From: Vicinamibacteria bacterium
GTDB lineage: Bacteria > Acidobacteriota > Vicinamibacteria > Fen-336
NCBI GenBank assembly: GCA_035570235.1
Contig: DATMML010000036.1
Span: forward strand, 52,351 to 116,350
Direction of reading: 5' to 3'
DNA: 64,000 nt
In this document: positions 51,358-61,636 of the stretch, in pieces
Position numbering within the stretch: the first letter of the stretch is position 1
Layout of the letters: the number at the start of each line of letters is the position of its first letter
Position numbers and translations under genes: made by a program
Notes under the pieces: generated by a model
What the model saw: the letters and a program-made list of their open reading frames with translations, nothing else
Database searches by the model: none
What the model was told of the DNA's origin: nothing

Positions 51358-52692
51358 ATGGCCAAGGATTACCCGTCGATCACGATCCCGCCCCCGGGCC
51401 CGCGGGCCCGGGCCGTCATTGACCGCGACGCCGGGGTCATGTCCCAGAACTACCGCAAGGACTACCCCCTGGTGGCGGCGCGGGGACGGGGGCCGGTGGT
51501 GGAGGACGCGGACGGAAACCGCTATTTGGACTTCGCGGCCGGGATCGCGGTGGTGGCCACCGGCCACTGCCACCCCGAGGTGGTGGCCGCGATCAAGGCC
51601 CAGGCCGAGCGCCTGCTCCACATCTGCGCCACCGACTTCTACTACGAGAACCTGGTGGCCCTGGCCGAGGGCCTCGCCCGGCAGGCGCCCGGCCCCGGCC
51701 CCTGGCGGGTCTTCTTCGCCAACTCAGGGGCGGAGGTGGTGGAGGCGGCGATCAAGCTGGCCCGCTTGCGCACGGGGCGGGCCAAGATCGTGGCCTTCTA
51801 CGGGGCCTTCCACGGCCGCACGTACGGAGCACTGAGCCTCACCGCCAGTAAGCCCGTGCAGCGGAAAGGTTACGGGCCCCTCCTGCCCGAGGTGCTGCAT
51901 TCCCACTACGCCTATTGCTACCGCTGTCCGGTGAACCGCGAACCCAAGACCTGCCGCGTAGAGTGCCTGGATCTCCTGACCCAGACCATGTTCGGCAGCA
52001 CCGTCGACCCCCGGGAGGTGGCGGCGGTGATCGTGGAGCCAATCCAGGGCGAGGGCGGTTACGTGGTGCCGCATCCCGGCTTCCTGAAGCGGCTGCGCGA
52101 GGTCACGCGCGAGCACGGCATCCTGCTCATCGCGGACGAAGTGCAGTGCGGGATGGGGCGCACGGGTCGCTTCTTCGCGAGCCAGCACTTCGGGCTGGAG
52201 CCCGACCTCGTCGCGGTGGCCAAGGGTATCGCCTCCGGGATGCCCCTCGGAGCCCTGATCGCGCGCGCGGACGTGATGCAGTGGGAGAGCGGGGGCCACG
52301 GCTCCACATTCGGCGGCAACCCCGTCTCCGTGGCCGCCGCCCTGGCCACCCTCAAGCTGCTCGAGGGCGGGCTGGTGGCGAACGCGGATGCGGTGGGGGC
52401 TCACCTCATGGGTCGCCTGCGCGACCGGCTCGCCTCCCACCCCGCGGTCGGGGACATCCGCGGCCTCGGCCTCATGATCGGGGTGGAGATCGTGGAGGGG
52501 GGCCGGGAGCCCGCGCCCGAGCTGCGCGAGCGCATCCTGAAGGAGGCCTTCCGGCGGGGCCTGCTCCTGCTCGGCTGCGGGAAGAGCACGATTCGGCTGG
52601 CCCCTCCCCTCGTCATCGACGGGGAGGACGCGGACATCGCCGTCACCATCCTCGAGGAGTCGATCCGCGCCGTCGCGAGGGCGGGGGGCTGA
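51358..52692 (+). CDS. Class III aminotransferase, GABA/ornithine type
   Basis: 444 residues after a GGGAGGG site. N-terminus ITIPPPGPRARAVIDRDAGV and the core ATGHCHPEVVAAIKAQAERL, FANSGAEVVEAAIKLAR, IADEVQCGMGRTG and VAKGIASGMPLGA (with the PLP lysine) are typical of 4-aminobutyrate aminotransferases and the archaeal-type broad amino-acid racemases. It carries the same CX2CX8CX3C motif (Cys187, 190, 199, 203) as its partner. Probable catabolism of amino acids or polyamines; whether it is a transaminase or racemase is open. Confidence 0.93.
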   Translation: MAKDYPSITIPPPGPRARAVIDRDAGVMSQNYRKDYPLVAARGRGPVVEDADGNRYLDFAAGIAVVATGHCHPEVVAAIKAQAERLLHICATDFYYENLVALAEGLARQAPGPGPWRVFFANSGAEVVEAAIKLARLRTGRAKIVAFYGAFHGRTYGALSLTASKPVQRKGYGPLLPEVLHSHYAYCYRCPVNREPKTCRVECLDLLTQTMFGSTVDPREVAAVIVEPIQGEGGYVVPHPGFLKRLREVTREHGILLIADEVQCGMGRTGRFFASQHFGLEPDLVAVAKGIASGMPLGALIARADVMQWESGGHGSTFGGNPVSVAAALATLKLLEGGLVANADAVGAHLMGRLRDRLASHPAVGDIRGLGLMIGVEIVEGGREPAPELRERILKEAFRRGLLLLGCGKSTIRLAPPLVIDGEDADIAVTILEESIRAVARAGG

Positions 52693-52694
52693 GC

Positions 52695-53021
52695 TTAGGG
52701 CTTGTCCGGTCGGGCCCGGCGCAGCGCGTCCAGGATGGCGAGTTTGGCGGGAAGGGGAATGCTCGCGATCTTCACCCCGAAGCCAGGCGGCAGCTCGGGG
52801 GCCTTGGGCTCGACGGGGGTGTTGATCCAGGTGACCGTCCCCACGATGGGAAACCAGGGCCTTCCGTCGAAGACCAGCTCCAACGACACGGCCTGCCCGG
52901 GCAGGGGAGGGCGGTCGCTGGCCACGAACAGTCCGCTCACGCTCAGGTTGGTCACGTGCAGGACCCGGCCGTCGAGGCGGCAGGTCACGCCCTCCACGGC
53001 ATAGCGATCGCTGGCTTTCAC
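52695..53021 (-). CDS. PilZ domain protein
   Basis: 108 residues. HVTNLSVSGLFVASD contains the NxSxxG c-di-GMP motif, but the N-terminal RxxxR is reduced to a single Arg (DRYAVEG), so nucleotide binding may be weak or lost. GTVTWINTP and GFGVKIASIP are the usual strands. Its ATG overlaps the previous stop (ATGA). It converges with the aminotransferase gene, 2 bp apart. Confidence 0.85.
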   Translation of the reverse strand: MKASDRYAVEGVTCRLDGRVLHVTNLSVSGLFVASDRPPLPGQAVSLELVFDGRPWFPIVGTVTWINTPVEPKAPELPPGFGVKIASIPLPAKLAILDALRRARPDKP

Positions 53022-53236
53022 CGGAGCTTCGGGTAGTGAGCCTCCACCCAGGCCCGCACCTCTGCCTCCACGTGAGCCTCGCTGGGTCCGGTGATGGCGT
53101 GCATGGGCTCGGCCCCCTCATCGCGTCCGGCCGACATCGCGTAGACCGCAGCCCGCACCAGGCTCCCTTCCCGATAGAAGTAGGCGTGGATCTCCCCCCC
53201 CGGGCGATTGAACTTCAGAAGCCTTCCCGTCTTCAT
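53018..53236 (-). CDS. Small hypothetical protein upstream of the PilZ gene
   Basis: 72 residues, MKTGRLLKFNRPGGEIHAYF followed by YREGSLVRAAVYAM and an acidic helix ending EAHYPKLR. It resembles small soluble proteins of unknown function. Its stop overlaps the PilZ start, so the two are coupled. No motif allows a functional guess. Confidence 0.65.
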   Translation of the reverse strand: MKTGRLLKFNRPGGEIHAYFYREGSLVRAAVYAMSAGRDEGAEPMHAITGPSEAHVEAEVRAWVEAHYPKLR

Positions 53237-53287
53237 GGCGCGGGGGAGATCATACGACGAGCGGGTGGGCGGCGAGCGTGGCCGGGA

Positions 53288-54379
53288 TCACCACCCTCCG
53301 CCGCCGTGGGAGGCGTGGGGGTGGGGGAGGGGCGCGGGGCCGCGCACGGGCTCTCTCAGGAGGGAGGGCGTTGGGTAGGCCCCGCTCGCGGCGGTCCCCC
53401 CTGGCTGGCTGATGGCCGCGAAGAAAGTGGTGGCGATGATGGCATAGCCGCGATCGTTAGGGTGGATGTGGTCGGAGAAGAGCTGGCTCAGGTCGCTGCC
53501 GGCGGCGCTTTGGAAGGCCCCTTCGATGTCGGCGAGCGCGGCGCCCTGCTCGCGGGCCAGGGCGCGGATGAGAACGTCCTCCTGGCTCACCCACGCGTTT
53601 CGCTCCGCAACGAAACTGGGCCAGCCGGGGTTGGCGGGAGGGATGGTGGCGAGCACGGGGAGGCTGCCCGCCGCCTTCACGTCCAGTACGATGCTGCGCA
53701 GGCTGTCAACCGTGAAGCAGGGGGCGGACTGCTTGCACGCGGGGGTGTTCCAGTCGTTGGTGCCGTAGATGATCAGCGTGTAAGCGGGCCGCACATGGCG
53801 CAAGAGGTCCGCGATACGCTCCGCGCCAAAGTTGCTACGGGTCCCCGAGATGCCCTGGTCATTCAACACCCCGCGACCGAAGTAACCCTGCAGGAGGCCT
53901 TGCAACTGGTCCCGGTAGCCGGTCCCGTCGCTGGAGCCGTCTCCCACCGTGATGCTATCCCCAAAGCCCATGTAGAGATTTGGTGTGTTGGAGCCGATGG
54001 GCAGGGTGAGGGGGACGTTGGTGTTGCTGCTCGGAGGTACCTGGACCGAGACCGCGGCGGCCGGAGGCCGATAGAAGGGGGGAAGGGTATCGGGACGTAC
54101 CGTGACCGTCCCTGCCCCCGCCGGGACCCCCGGCACGACCGCGAGTCCGGAGACCTTGTCCGACCGCGCGGTGTGGCCCCCGATGTTCGCCTCCACCCCC
54201 GGTACGCGGGCCCCCTCGCCCGGGTCCAGAACGCCGTTGGCGTTCTCGTCGTAGAAGACCACGACCGGGACCGGGTAGGTCACGGCGGGCGGGCTGGGGC
54301 CGGCGGGGGTGCTTCCGCCTCCGCAGGACGCGGCCAGGGCGGCGAGCAAAAGCATGGGGAGGGCACGGCGGCTGGTCAC
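53288..54379 (-). CDS. SGNH/GDSL hydrolase, lipoprotein
   Basis: 363 residues from a GTG at 54379 (ATG at 54355 possible). A lipobox LAASC at the end of a short hydrophobic stretch anchors it. An SdrD-B-like segment follows (VVVFYDENANGVLDPGEG), then the SGNH esterase: block I MGFGDSITVGDG with the nucleophile Ser, the block III-like YGTNDWNTP and block V DHIHPNDRGY with the catalytic Asp and His. Likely a periplasmic esterase or deacetylase acting on polysaccharide. Confidence 0.88.
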   Translation of the reverse strand: MTSRRALPMLLLAALAASCGGGSTPAGPSPPAVTYPVPVVVFYDENANGVLDPGEGARVPGVEANIGGHTARSDKVSGLAVVPGVPAGAGTVTVRPDTLPPFYRPPAAAVSVQVPPSSNTNVPLTLPIGSNTPNLYMGFGDSITVGDGSSDGTGYRDQLQGLLQGYFGRGVLNDQGISGTRSNFGAERIADLLRHVRPAYTLIIYGTNDWNTPACKQSAPCFTVDSLRSIVLDVKAAGSLPVLATIPPANPGWPSFVAERNAWVSQEDVLIRALAREQGAALADIEGAFQSAAGSDLSQLFSDHIHPNDRGYAIIATTFFAAISQPGGTAASGAYPTPSLLREPVRGPAPLPHPHASHGGGGW

Positions 54380-54449
54380 AGGGGGCAACTCTAGCACGGA
54401 TGCGGCTTCTTCCCCGGCCCGGACTCTGCTACCCTCAGGGCCTGAACCC

Positions 54450-54791
54450 ATGACAAACGGTGCGGTCTCGAGCGGCGGCAACCGCCGGATCACGGCCCGC
54501 AAAGCCTGCCGTCTCACCGTGAGGTACAAGTCGAAGAGCGAGTGGCATCCCGCCACCGCCATGGACCTCTCCCCGAACGGCTGTCGCCTGCGGGTGGGCG
54601 AAGACCTGCCGCGGGAGACCCATCTGAGCGTGCTCTTCGAGGCCCCCCTCCGGGACGGGGCCCGTGCTCTTTCCGTCGAGGTACCGGGGGTGGTGACCTG
54701 GTCGCGCCACGAGGGGCTGTCCTACCAGGCCGGGGTCCATTTCGACGTGGCTCCCGTCGAGCTCGAGGAGGTCCTAGCCGCTCTGGCCTGA
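54450..54791 (+). CDS. PilZ domain protein with complete c-di-GMP motifs
   Basis: 113 residues from the ATG at 54450; the longer frame starts inside the divergent lipoprotein gene. RITAR (RxxxR) and DLSPNGCRL (DxSxxG) are both present, so it should bind c-di-GMP. VTWSRHEGLSYQAGVHFDVA completes the barrel. It is divergent from the SGNH gene and convergent with the kinase gene. Target process unknown. Confidence 0.88.
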   Translation: MTNGAVSSGGNRRITARKACRLTVRYKSKSEWHPATAMDLSPNGCRLRVGEDLPRETHLSVLFEAPLRDGARALSVEVPGVVTWSRHEGLSYQAGVHFDVAPVELEEVLAALA

Positions 54792-54850
54792 GACGTCCAG
54801 GGCTTGGGTGGGGAGGCCGCCGCGACCCGCCGGGGCCCGGACGCCAGGAT

Positions 54851-56635
<1,785 letters not shown>

Positions 56636-56692
56636 TTTCTCTCCCGGGGCGGCGGCGGAGGCGGCCTATGTTCTCACGGCCGGGCGATCCCA

Positions 56693-58714
56693 TCACTTCA
56701 GGTAGTGGGCGAGCCAGGCCAGGACCTCTCCGTACCAGTGGCGCGAGTTCTGCCCCTTCAAGACCCAGTGGTTCTCGTCCGGATAGACCACGAGTCGGGC
56801 GGGAACACCCTTGGCGGTGAGAACGCCGTAGAGCTCCAGGCCCTGGGTGACGGGGACCCGAAAGTCGCGTTCCCCGTGGGTGATCAGCATGGGCGTTCGG
56901 AAAGCGGCGGCGAAGCGGTTGGGGCTCCACCGCTCCACGTTGGCGAGGTCGGTGAACGGGTAGCCCCCGTAGGAATGCTGGCGACCGTAGCTCGTGTCCG
57001 AGGCCGACTGTCCCAGGAGGCTGTACACGCCCGCGTGGCTCACCAAGGCCTGGAAGCGATCTGTATGACCGGCGATCCAGTTCACGAGAAAGCCGCCGTA
57101 GGAGCCCCCCGCCGCTGCCATGCGGTCGGGGTCCACCTGGCCGCGCGCGATCAGGAAGTCCGTGGCCATCATCACGTCCGTGAAGGGCTTGTCGGGATGC
57201 GCCCCCAGGATCGATTCCACGAACGGCTGGCCGAAGCTCGAGGAGCCGTGGAAGTTGACCAGGGCCACCATGTAGCCGGGGGCGGCGAAGGCGTGGGCGT
57301 TCCAGCGGAGGTGGAAGGCGTCGCCGAAGGTGCCCACGGGCCCGCCGTGGATCAGTTGGAGCAGGGGGTACTTCCGGCCCGGCTCGTACCCCGGGGGATA
57401 GACCAGGAACATCTGCACCTCGTCGCGGTTCGCGCCCGCGAACGTCACTTCTTCGACCCGTCCTAGGCTCATCCGCGCGAGGAGGGCATCGTTGAGGGTG
57501 GTGAGGCTGCGGAAGCGGCTTCCGTCCAGGCCCACCACCGCCAGCTCCGGGGGCCGGCTCAGCGTGGTTTCCGAGAAGACGACTTGCCTGTCGCGCGTGG
57601 GCGCCGCCCCCGAGGTGGTGCCTCCGTGGTGAACCTCCTGGGGAGAACCGCCGCGGGCGGGGATCCGATAGAGGTTCGCGCGGGCGCGGACCTCGGCGTG
57701 GAAGACCAGGTTCTCCCCGTCCGCGGTCCAGGCCCAGTCCGCGACCGAGTTCTCCCAGCCCTCGGTCAGGACCGTGGTCTTCCCGGTGGTCATGTCCAGG
57801 ACGGCTAGGCGCGTGTAGTCCGGCCAGCCGTCGCCCCGCCGCTGGAGGCCGTAGGCGACGCGCTTGCCGTCGGGGCTGAACACCGGCCGCACGTCATCCC
57901 CGGGGTTGGTGGGGGTGAGATCCTTGACCTCGCCCCCCCCGGCCGGGACCGAGAAGATGTCGTAGTCGAGGGTGGGGTAAGGCTCGGGGGTGCGGTTGGC
58001 GGAGAAAACGATCGTGCTTCCGTCGGGGCTGACGTCGAAGGCGCCCGAACCGTCCATGAGCTCGAAGTAGCGCTTCGACCCCGGCAGCAGGTCCGTCACC
58101 TTCCGCGTCTCCAGATCGAGGACGAAGACGTGGGGGTACTCGCCCTCCGTGAGCCAGCGGTCCCAGAAGCGGTAGAGCCGGTTGTCGGTGACGTGCGCCC
58201 TCACCTTGCTCTTGTCCCGGGCCGCGAGCGCCTTCTTGGTGGCTTCCGGGGCCTCCGCCCCTGCGATGACGGGGGAGACGAAGGCGATGCGCTTGCCGTC
58301 GGGAAGCCATTTGGGGTCGGAGACGGAGAGCGGCATGTCCGTGGCCCGCTCCGCCTCGCCCCCGTCCACGCGGATGACGTAGAGCTGCTTGGCCCCATCT
58401 CCCTCTCGACGGGAGACGAAGACGATGCGCGTCCCATCCGGGCTCCAGGCGGGCGAAGTGTCCGAGGCCCGGTTGGTGGTGAGCTGGCGTGCGGGCCCCC
58501 CCGCCAAAGGCGAGATCCAGATGTCCGCGTTGCCGCGGTCCTCCTCCATGTCGTAGCCCGTGACCGTGTAGGCGACGAACCGACCGTCGGGAGAGAGCAC
58601 CGGGGCTCCCACCCTCCGGACGGCCCAGAGGTCGTCGACGGTCATGGGCTTGGGGTCGCTGGCGGCGACCGTCGAAGCCGTGAGGGTCAGGGTCAGAAAC
58701 AAGCGCACGCGCAT
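56693..58714 (-). CDS. S9 family peptidase (dipeptidyl/acylaminoacyl peptidase), exported
   Basis: 673 residues with a signal peptide (RVRLFLTLTLTASTVAA). An N-terminal propeller with TolB/WD-like repeats (VLSPDGRFVAYTVTG, WSPDGTRIVFVSRR) covers the catalytic alpha/beta domain: Ser538 in GGSYGGFLV, with the His in DENHWVLKG near the C-terminus. It probably cleaves short peptides in the periplasm. It ends 57 bp from the kinase start; same strand, likely separate transcription. Confidence 0.94.
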   Translation of the reverse strand: MRVRLFLTLTLTASTVAASDPKPMTVDDLWAVRRVGAPVLSPDGRFVAYTVTGYDMEEDRGNADIWISPLAGGPARQLTTNRASDTSPAWSPDGTRIVFVSRREGDGAKQLYVIRVDGGEAERATDMPLSVSDPKWLPDGKRIAFVSPVIAGAEAPEATKKALAARDKSKVRAHVTDNRLYRFWDRWLTEGEYPHVFVLDLETRKVTDLLPGSKRYFELMDGSGAFDVSPDGSTIVFSANRTPEPYPTLDYDIFSVPAGGGEVKDLTPTNPGDDVRPVFSPDGKRVAYGLQRRGDGWPDYTRLAVLDMTTGKTTVLTEGWENSVADWAWTADGENLVFHAEVRARANLYRIPARGGSPQEVHHGGTTSGAAPTRDRQVVFSETTLSRPPELAVVGLDGSRFRSLTTLNDALLARMSLGRVEEVTFAGANRDEVQMFLVYPPGYEPGRKYPLLQLIHGGPVGTFGDAFHLRWNAHAFAAPGYMVALVNFHGSSSFGQPFVESILGAHPDKPFTDVMMATDFLIARGQVDPDRMAAAGGSYGGFLVNWIAGHTDRFQALVSHAGVYSLLGQSASDTSYGRQHSYGGYPFTDLANVERWSPNRFAAAFRTPMLITHGERDFRVPVTQGLELYGVLTAKGVPARLVVYPDENHWVLKGQNSRHWYGEVLAWLAHYLK

Positions 58715-58764
58715 CCCGTCCTCCCTTTGGACAATCCCGGAATACTACTTCGGGGCTCGAATGG

Positions 58765-59670
58765 TTACTTCGGCGACGTCCGCTCCGCCCTGCGCGCGGC
58801 GCGACGCAGGGCGAGGACCGCCTTCTGGAAGTCCGCGGGCGGAGCGCTCTCCGCTCGCACGGGCGCACCCCCGAGGGGGTGATCGAAGGCCAGAAGGCGG
58901 GCGTGGAGCATCTGGCGCGGGACGGCCACCGGAGCGGAGGCGGCGCCTCCTCCATACACGGGGTCGCCGAGGATGGGCAGGCCAACATGGGCGAGGTGGA
59001 CGCGGATCTGGTGCTGGCGGCCCGTCTCCAGCTCTACCTCCAAGAGGGCCGCCCCCGGAAAGCGCTCGGTCACCGCCCAACGGGTCAGGGCCGGCCGCGA
59101 CGGTTCGCCCGCGCGAGCCACACGGCGCTTGCCCCCCTCGTAGGCGTGATGCAGGGGAAGGTCCACCACGCCCAGGTCGGCGGGGGGCCGGCCCGCAACG
59201 AGGGCGAGGTAGCGCCGCTCGATCCGGTGCGCGCGGAAGAGGACGCGCAGAGCCTCGCGGACGACGGGGGAGAGGGCGAAGGCCACGGCCCCGGAGGTGT
59301 CACGGTCGATCCGGTGGACGACGCCGACGTAGGGGCGCCGTGGGCGGAGATGGCGCACGTAGTCCCGGACCCGGGCGAAGACCGTATCCTCCCCCTCCGC
59401 CCCCGGGGCGGTGGGGACGGTGAGCAGCCCCGCCGGCTTGTCCACCACCAAGAGGGCCTCGTCCGCGTAGAGAAGGGGCAACGAGAGCCGCGCGCGCGGC
59501 AGGGCCCGTCGGTTCGGGTCCCAATGGATGGCCGCGGCCTCCTCCACGCGATGGCCCGCCGCGCGCACAATCTGGCCCGCGAGGGACACCTGCCCCTTTT
59601 CAATTGCCTCCCGGGCCCTGCGGCGCGAGAGCCCGGGGTACCGGAGGATGAGGGCGACGTCCAAGCGCAT
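58765..59670 (-). CDS. RluA family pseudouridine synthase
   Basis: 301 residues from the ATG at 59670; the frame upstream is unlike the family. An N-terminal S4 domain (MRLDVALILRYPGLSRRRAR) is followed by the catalytic motif VHRIDRDTSG, whose Asp attacks uridine, and by LETGRQHQIRVHLAHVGLPI and GDPVYGG. It modifies rRNA or tRNA; the exact site cannot be told. Confidence 0.93.
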   Translation of the reverse strand: MRLDVALILRYPGLSRRRAREAIEKGQVSLAGQIVRAAGHRVEEAAAIHWDPNRRALPRARLSLPLLYADEALLVVDKPAGLLTVPTAPGAEGEDTVFARVRDYVRHLRPRRPYVGVVHRIDRDTSGAVAFALSPVVREALRVLFRAHRIERRYLALVAGRPPADLGVVDLPLHHAYEGGKRRVARAGEPSRPALTRWAVTERFPGAALLEVELETGRQHQIRVHLAHVGLPILGDPVYGGGAASAPVAVPRQMLHARLLAFDHPLGGAPVRAESAPPADFQKAVLALRRAARRAERTSPK

Positions 59671-59789
59671 GCCTTTGGGCGGGTCGGGCGGGTAGCGCGC
59701 GACCGCGACCCTGAGCCTACCGCAGGGGGAGCCTCGGGAGGAGGGGCTAAGGGCCCGCCGCCTCCCGAGCCGCCGGTCTCGACCCTCCC

Positions 59790-60686
59790 CTACTCCAGGA
59801 AGCCGCGGGCGTCGTCCCAGGCCGCCGGGTCCTGGCCGAAGTACGAGCAAAGCATCGCATATAGCTCACGGTGACGGTCGCGCAGGGCGAGGGGCGTCTC
59901 GAAGAAGGCCTCCACGGCTACGGCCAGAAACTCGACGGGGTCGTGGGCACCGTAGGGGTCGAGCGCGGATTTGCCGCGCCGCAGCCGCTCCATCTCCTTC
60001 TCGCGGATCTGCAGCCAACGCCGGCTCCGGGCTTCGTCCAGCCCCCCCGGGATCCCGTCGAAGCGGGTTTGGTCGACGTCCAGAAGGTGCGCGAACTCGT
60101 GGATCCCCACGTGGTAGCCGTCGCTGGGGTCTTCGAAGCTCTCCTTGAGGGCGGGGACGGAGAGGATGACCGTTCCCCAGGGGTGGGTCTGGCCGGCCAA
60201 GTCGTCTTTCCCGAAGGTGTAGTCGCGATCGAAGTCCTGCGGATAGAGAAGGACCTCCGCGAGCTGGTCCCATTCGTAATCCGGCCAGCCCACGCTCAGG
60301 GTGACGGCGGAGGAGCCCACCAGCAGCCGCAGTTCCTCGGTGACGGCGACCTCGATTCCGGTGATGCGCTTCTCGGCCAGGAAGATCCGAAGGTCGTCTT
60401 CGAAGCGGGCCCGCCAGTCCTCGGGGAGCCGGCAATAGTGGTCGTACCGCGTCCGGAGGATCTCCCGCCAGGGCCCGGGGAAGGGCCGGTGGAGGAGGTC
60501 GCGGCGCCGCCGCTCCCGCCGCCGCCCCGCGTGGGCGAGGACGAGGGCCGCGGCCAGGCCCAGGACGCCGCCCGCCAGGGCGGCCGTGGTCCCCCCCGCC
60601 GCCGCACCCAGGCCGGCCGCGGCCAGCACCACGACCCCGCCCACCACGCGCACGAAGGTGCGCTCGGGGGGGCGGTCGATCCTCAA
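59790..60686 (-). CDS. MtfA-like zinc peptidase with N-terminal membrane anchor
   Basis: 298 residues from a TTG at 60686 that overlaps the dehydratase stop as TTGA. The metal site is HEFAH at 196-200, with a third ligand Glu in PVEFLAVAVEAFFE. WPDYEWDQLAEVLLYPQDFD and GTVILSVPALKESF match MtfA, the regulator that binds Mlc in Escherichia coli. Residues 11-51 form two hydrophobic segments, which soluble MtfA lacks, so this form is probably membrane-bound. Confidence 0.9.
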   Translation of the reverse strand: MRIDRPPERTFVRVVGGVVVLAAAGLGAAAGGTTAALAGGVLGLAAALVLAHAGRRRERRRRDLLHRPFPGPWREILRTRYDHYCRLPEDWRARFEDDLRIFLAEKRITGIEVAVTEELRLLVGSSAVTLSVGWPDYEWDQLAEVLLYPQDFDRDYTFGKDDLAGQTHPWGTVILSVPALKESFEDPSDGYHVGIHEFAHLLDVDQTRFDGIPGGLDEARSRRWLQIREKEMERLRRGKSALDPYGAHDPVEFLAVAVEAFFETPLALRDRHRELYAMLCSYFGQDPAAWDDARGFLE

Positions 60687-61636
60687 GCCCTTGCCGCGAG
60701 CAGCCGGGCCAGGACGTGAACGTCGATGTTGCCTCCGGTCACGACCACGGCCAGGGGGCGGGAGTCGAGGCCCCGCACCCGCCCCGCGCGCACCGCCGCC
60801 ACCCCGACCACGCCCCCGCCCTCGCCCACCACCTGGTCCTCTGCGAGGAGGGCCACGATCGCGTCCTCGATCTCTGCCTCGGAGACGGTGACCACATCGT
60901 CGAGGAGATGGCGGTGGACGAAGACAATCTCCCCGATTCCCCCCGCGAGGGCGTCCGCCAGCGTGGGTGCGGCCGGATAGGTGAGAAGGGCTTGTCCACG
61001 CCGGAGGGACTCGCGCAAGGCGGGGGAGGCCTCGGGCTGTACGGCCACGATACGGATGCCCGGCCGCGAGGCCTTCACCGCGACCGCGATCCCGGCCACG
61101 AGGCCGCCCCCACCCACGGGCACGACGATCGTGCCCACTTCGGGCAGCTCCTCAAGAATCTCCAGGCCCAAGGTGCCCTGACCGGCGGCCGTTCGGGAAT
61201 CGTCGAAGGCGTGGACGTAGGTGGCCCCCGTGCGCTCCTGGTGGGCGAGGGCGGCGGCGGCCGCGTCGTCGTAGGTCCGCCCCACCTCGTGAAGGACCAC
61301 CGGGAAGCGCCGAAGTTTCTCCAGCTTGGCCCGGGGGGCGGTCTCCGGCACGAAGAGGGCGGCCGGCACCCCGCCCAGGGCCTGAGCGGCGAAGGCCACC
61401 CCCAGAGCGTGGTTGCCCGCGGAGGCCGCCACCACCCCCCGCGCCCGCTCCTCTCGGCTCAGGGAGGCCAGCACGTTCGTGGCCCCGCGCACTTTGAACG
61501 AGCCGGTGGGCTGCCAGCACTCCAGCTTCAGCCACACGGGCGTCGCGGGGGCGCAGAGCGCGCGGCGGAGGGGCGTGGGCTTGAGATGCGGACGCAGCAC
61601 GTCGCGCGCCCGCAGCACATCCTCGAGGGTCAGCAT
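60683..61636 (-). CDS. Threonine/serine dehydratase (PLP fold type II)
   Basis: 317 residues from the ATG at 61636, which shares one base with the preceding stop (TGATG). The Schiff-base lysine is Lys48 in PTGSFKVRGA; the phosphate-binding loop is GGGGLVAGIA; ASAGNHALGVAFAA binds the substrate. There is no regulatory ACT domain, so it resembles catabolic threonine dehydratase or serine racemase. It deaminates threonine to 2-oxobutyrate or serine to pyruvate. Confidence 0.92.
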   Translation of the reverse strand: MLTLEDVLRARDVLRPHLKPTPLRRALCAPATPVWLKLECWQPTGSFKVRGATNVLASLSREERARGVVAASAGNHALGVAFAAQALGGVPAALFVPETAPRAKLEKLRRFPVVLHEVGRTYDDAAAAALAHQERTGATYVHAFDDSRTAAGQGTLGLEILEELPEVGTIVVPVGGGGLVAGIAVAVKASRPGIRIVAVQPEASPALRESLRRGQALLTYPAAPTLADALAGGIGEIVFVHRHLLDDVVTVSEAEIEDAIVALLAEDQVVGEGGGVVGVAAVRAGRVRGLDSRPLAVVVTGGNIDVHVLARLLAARA

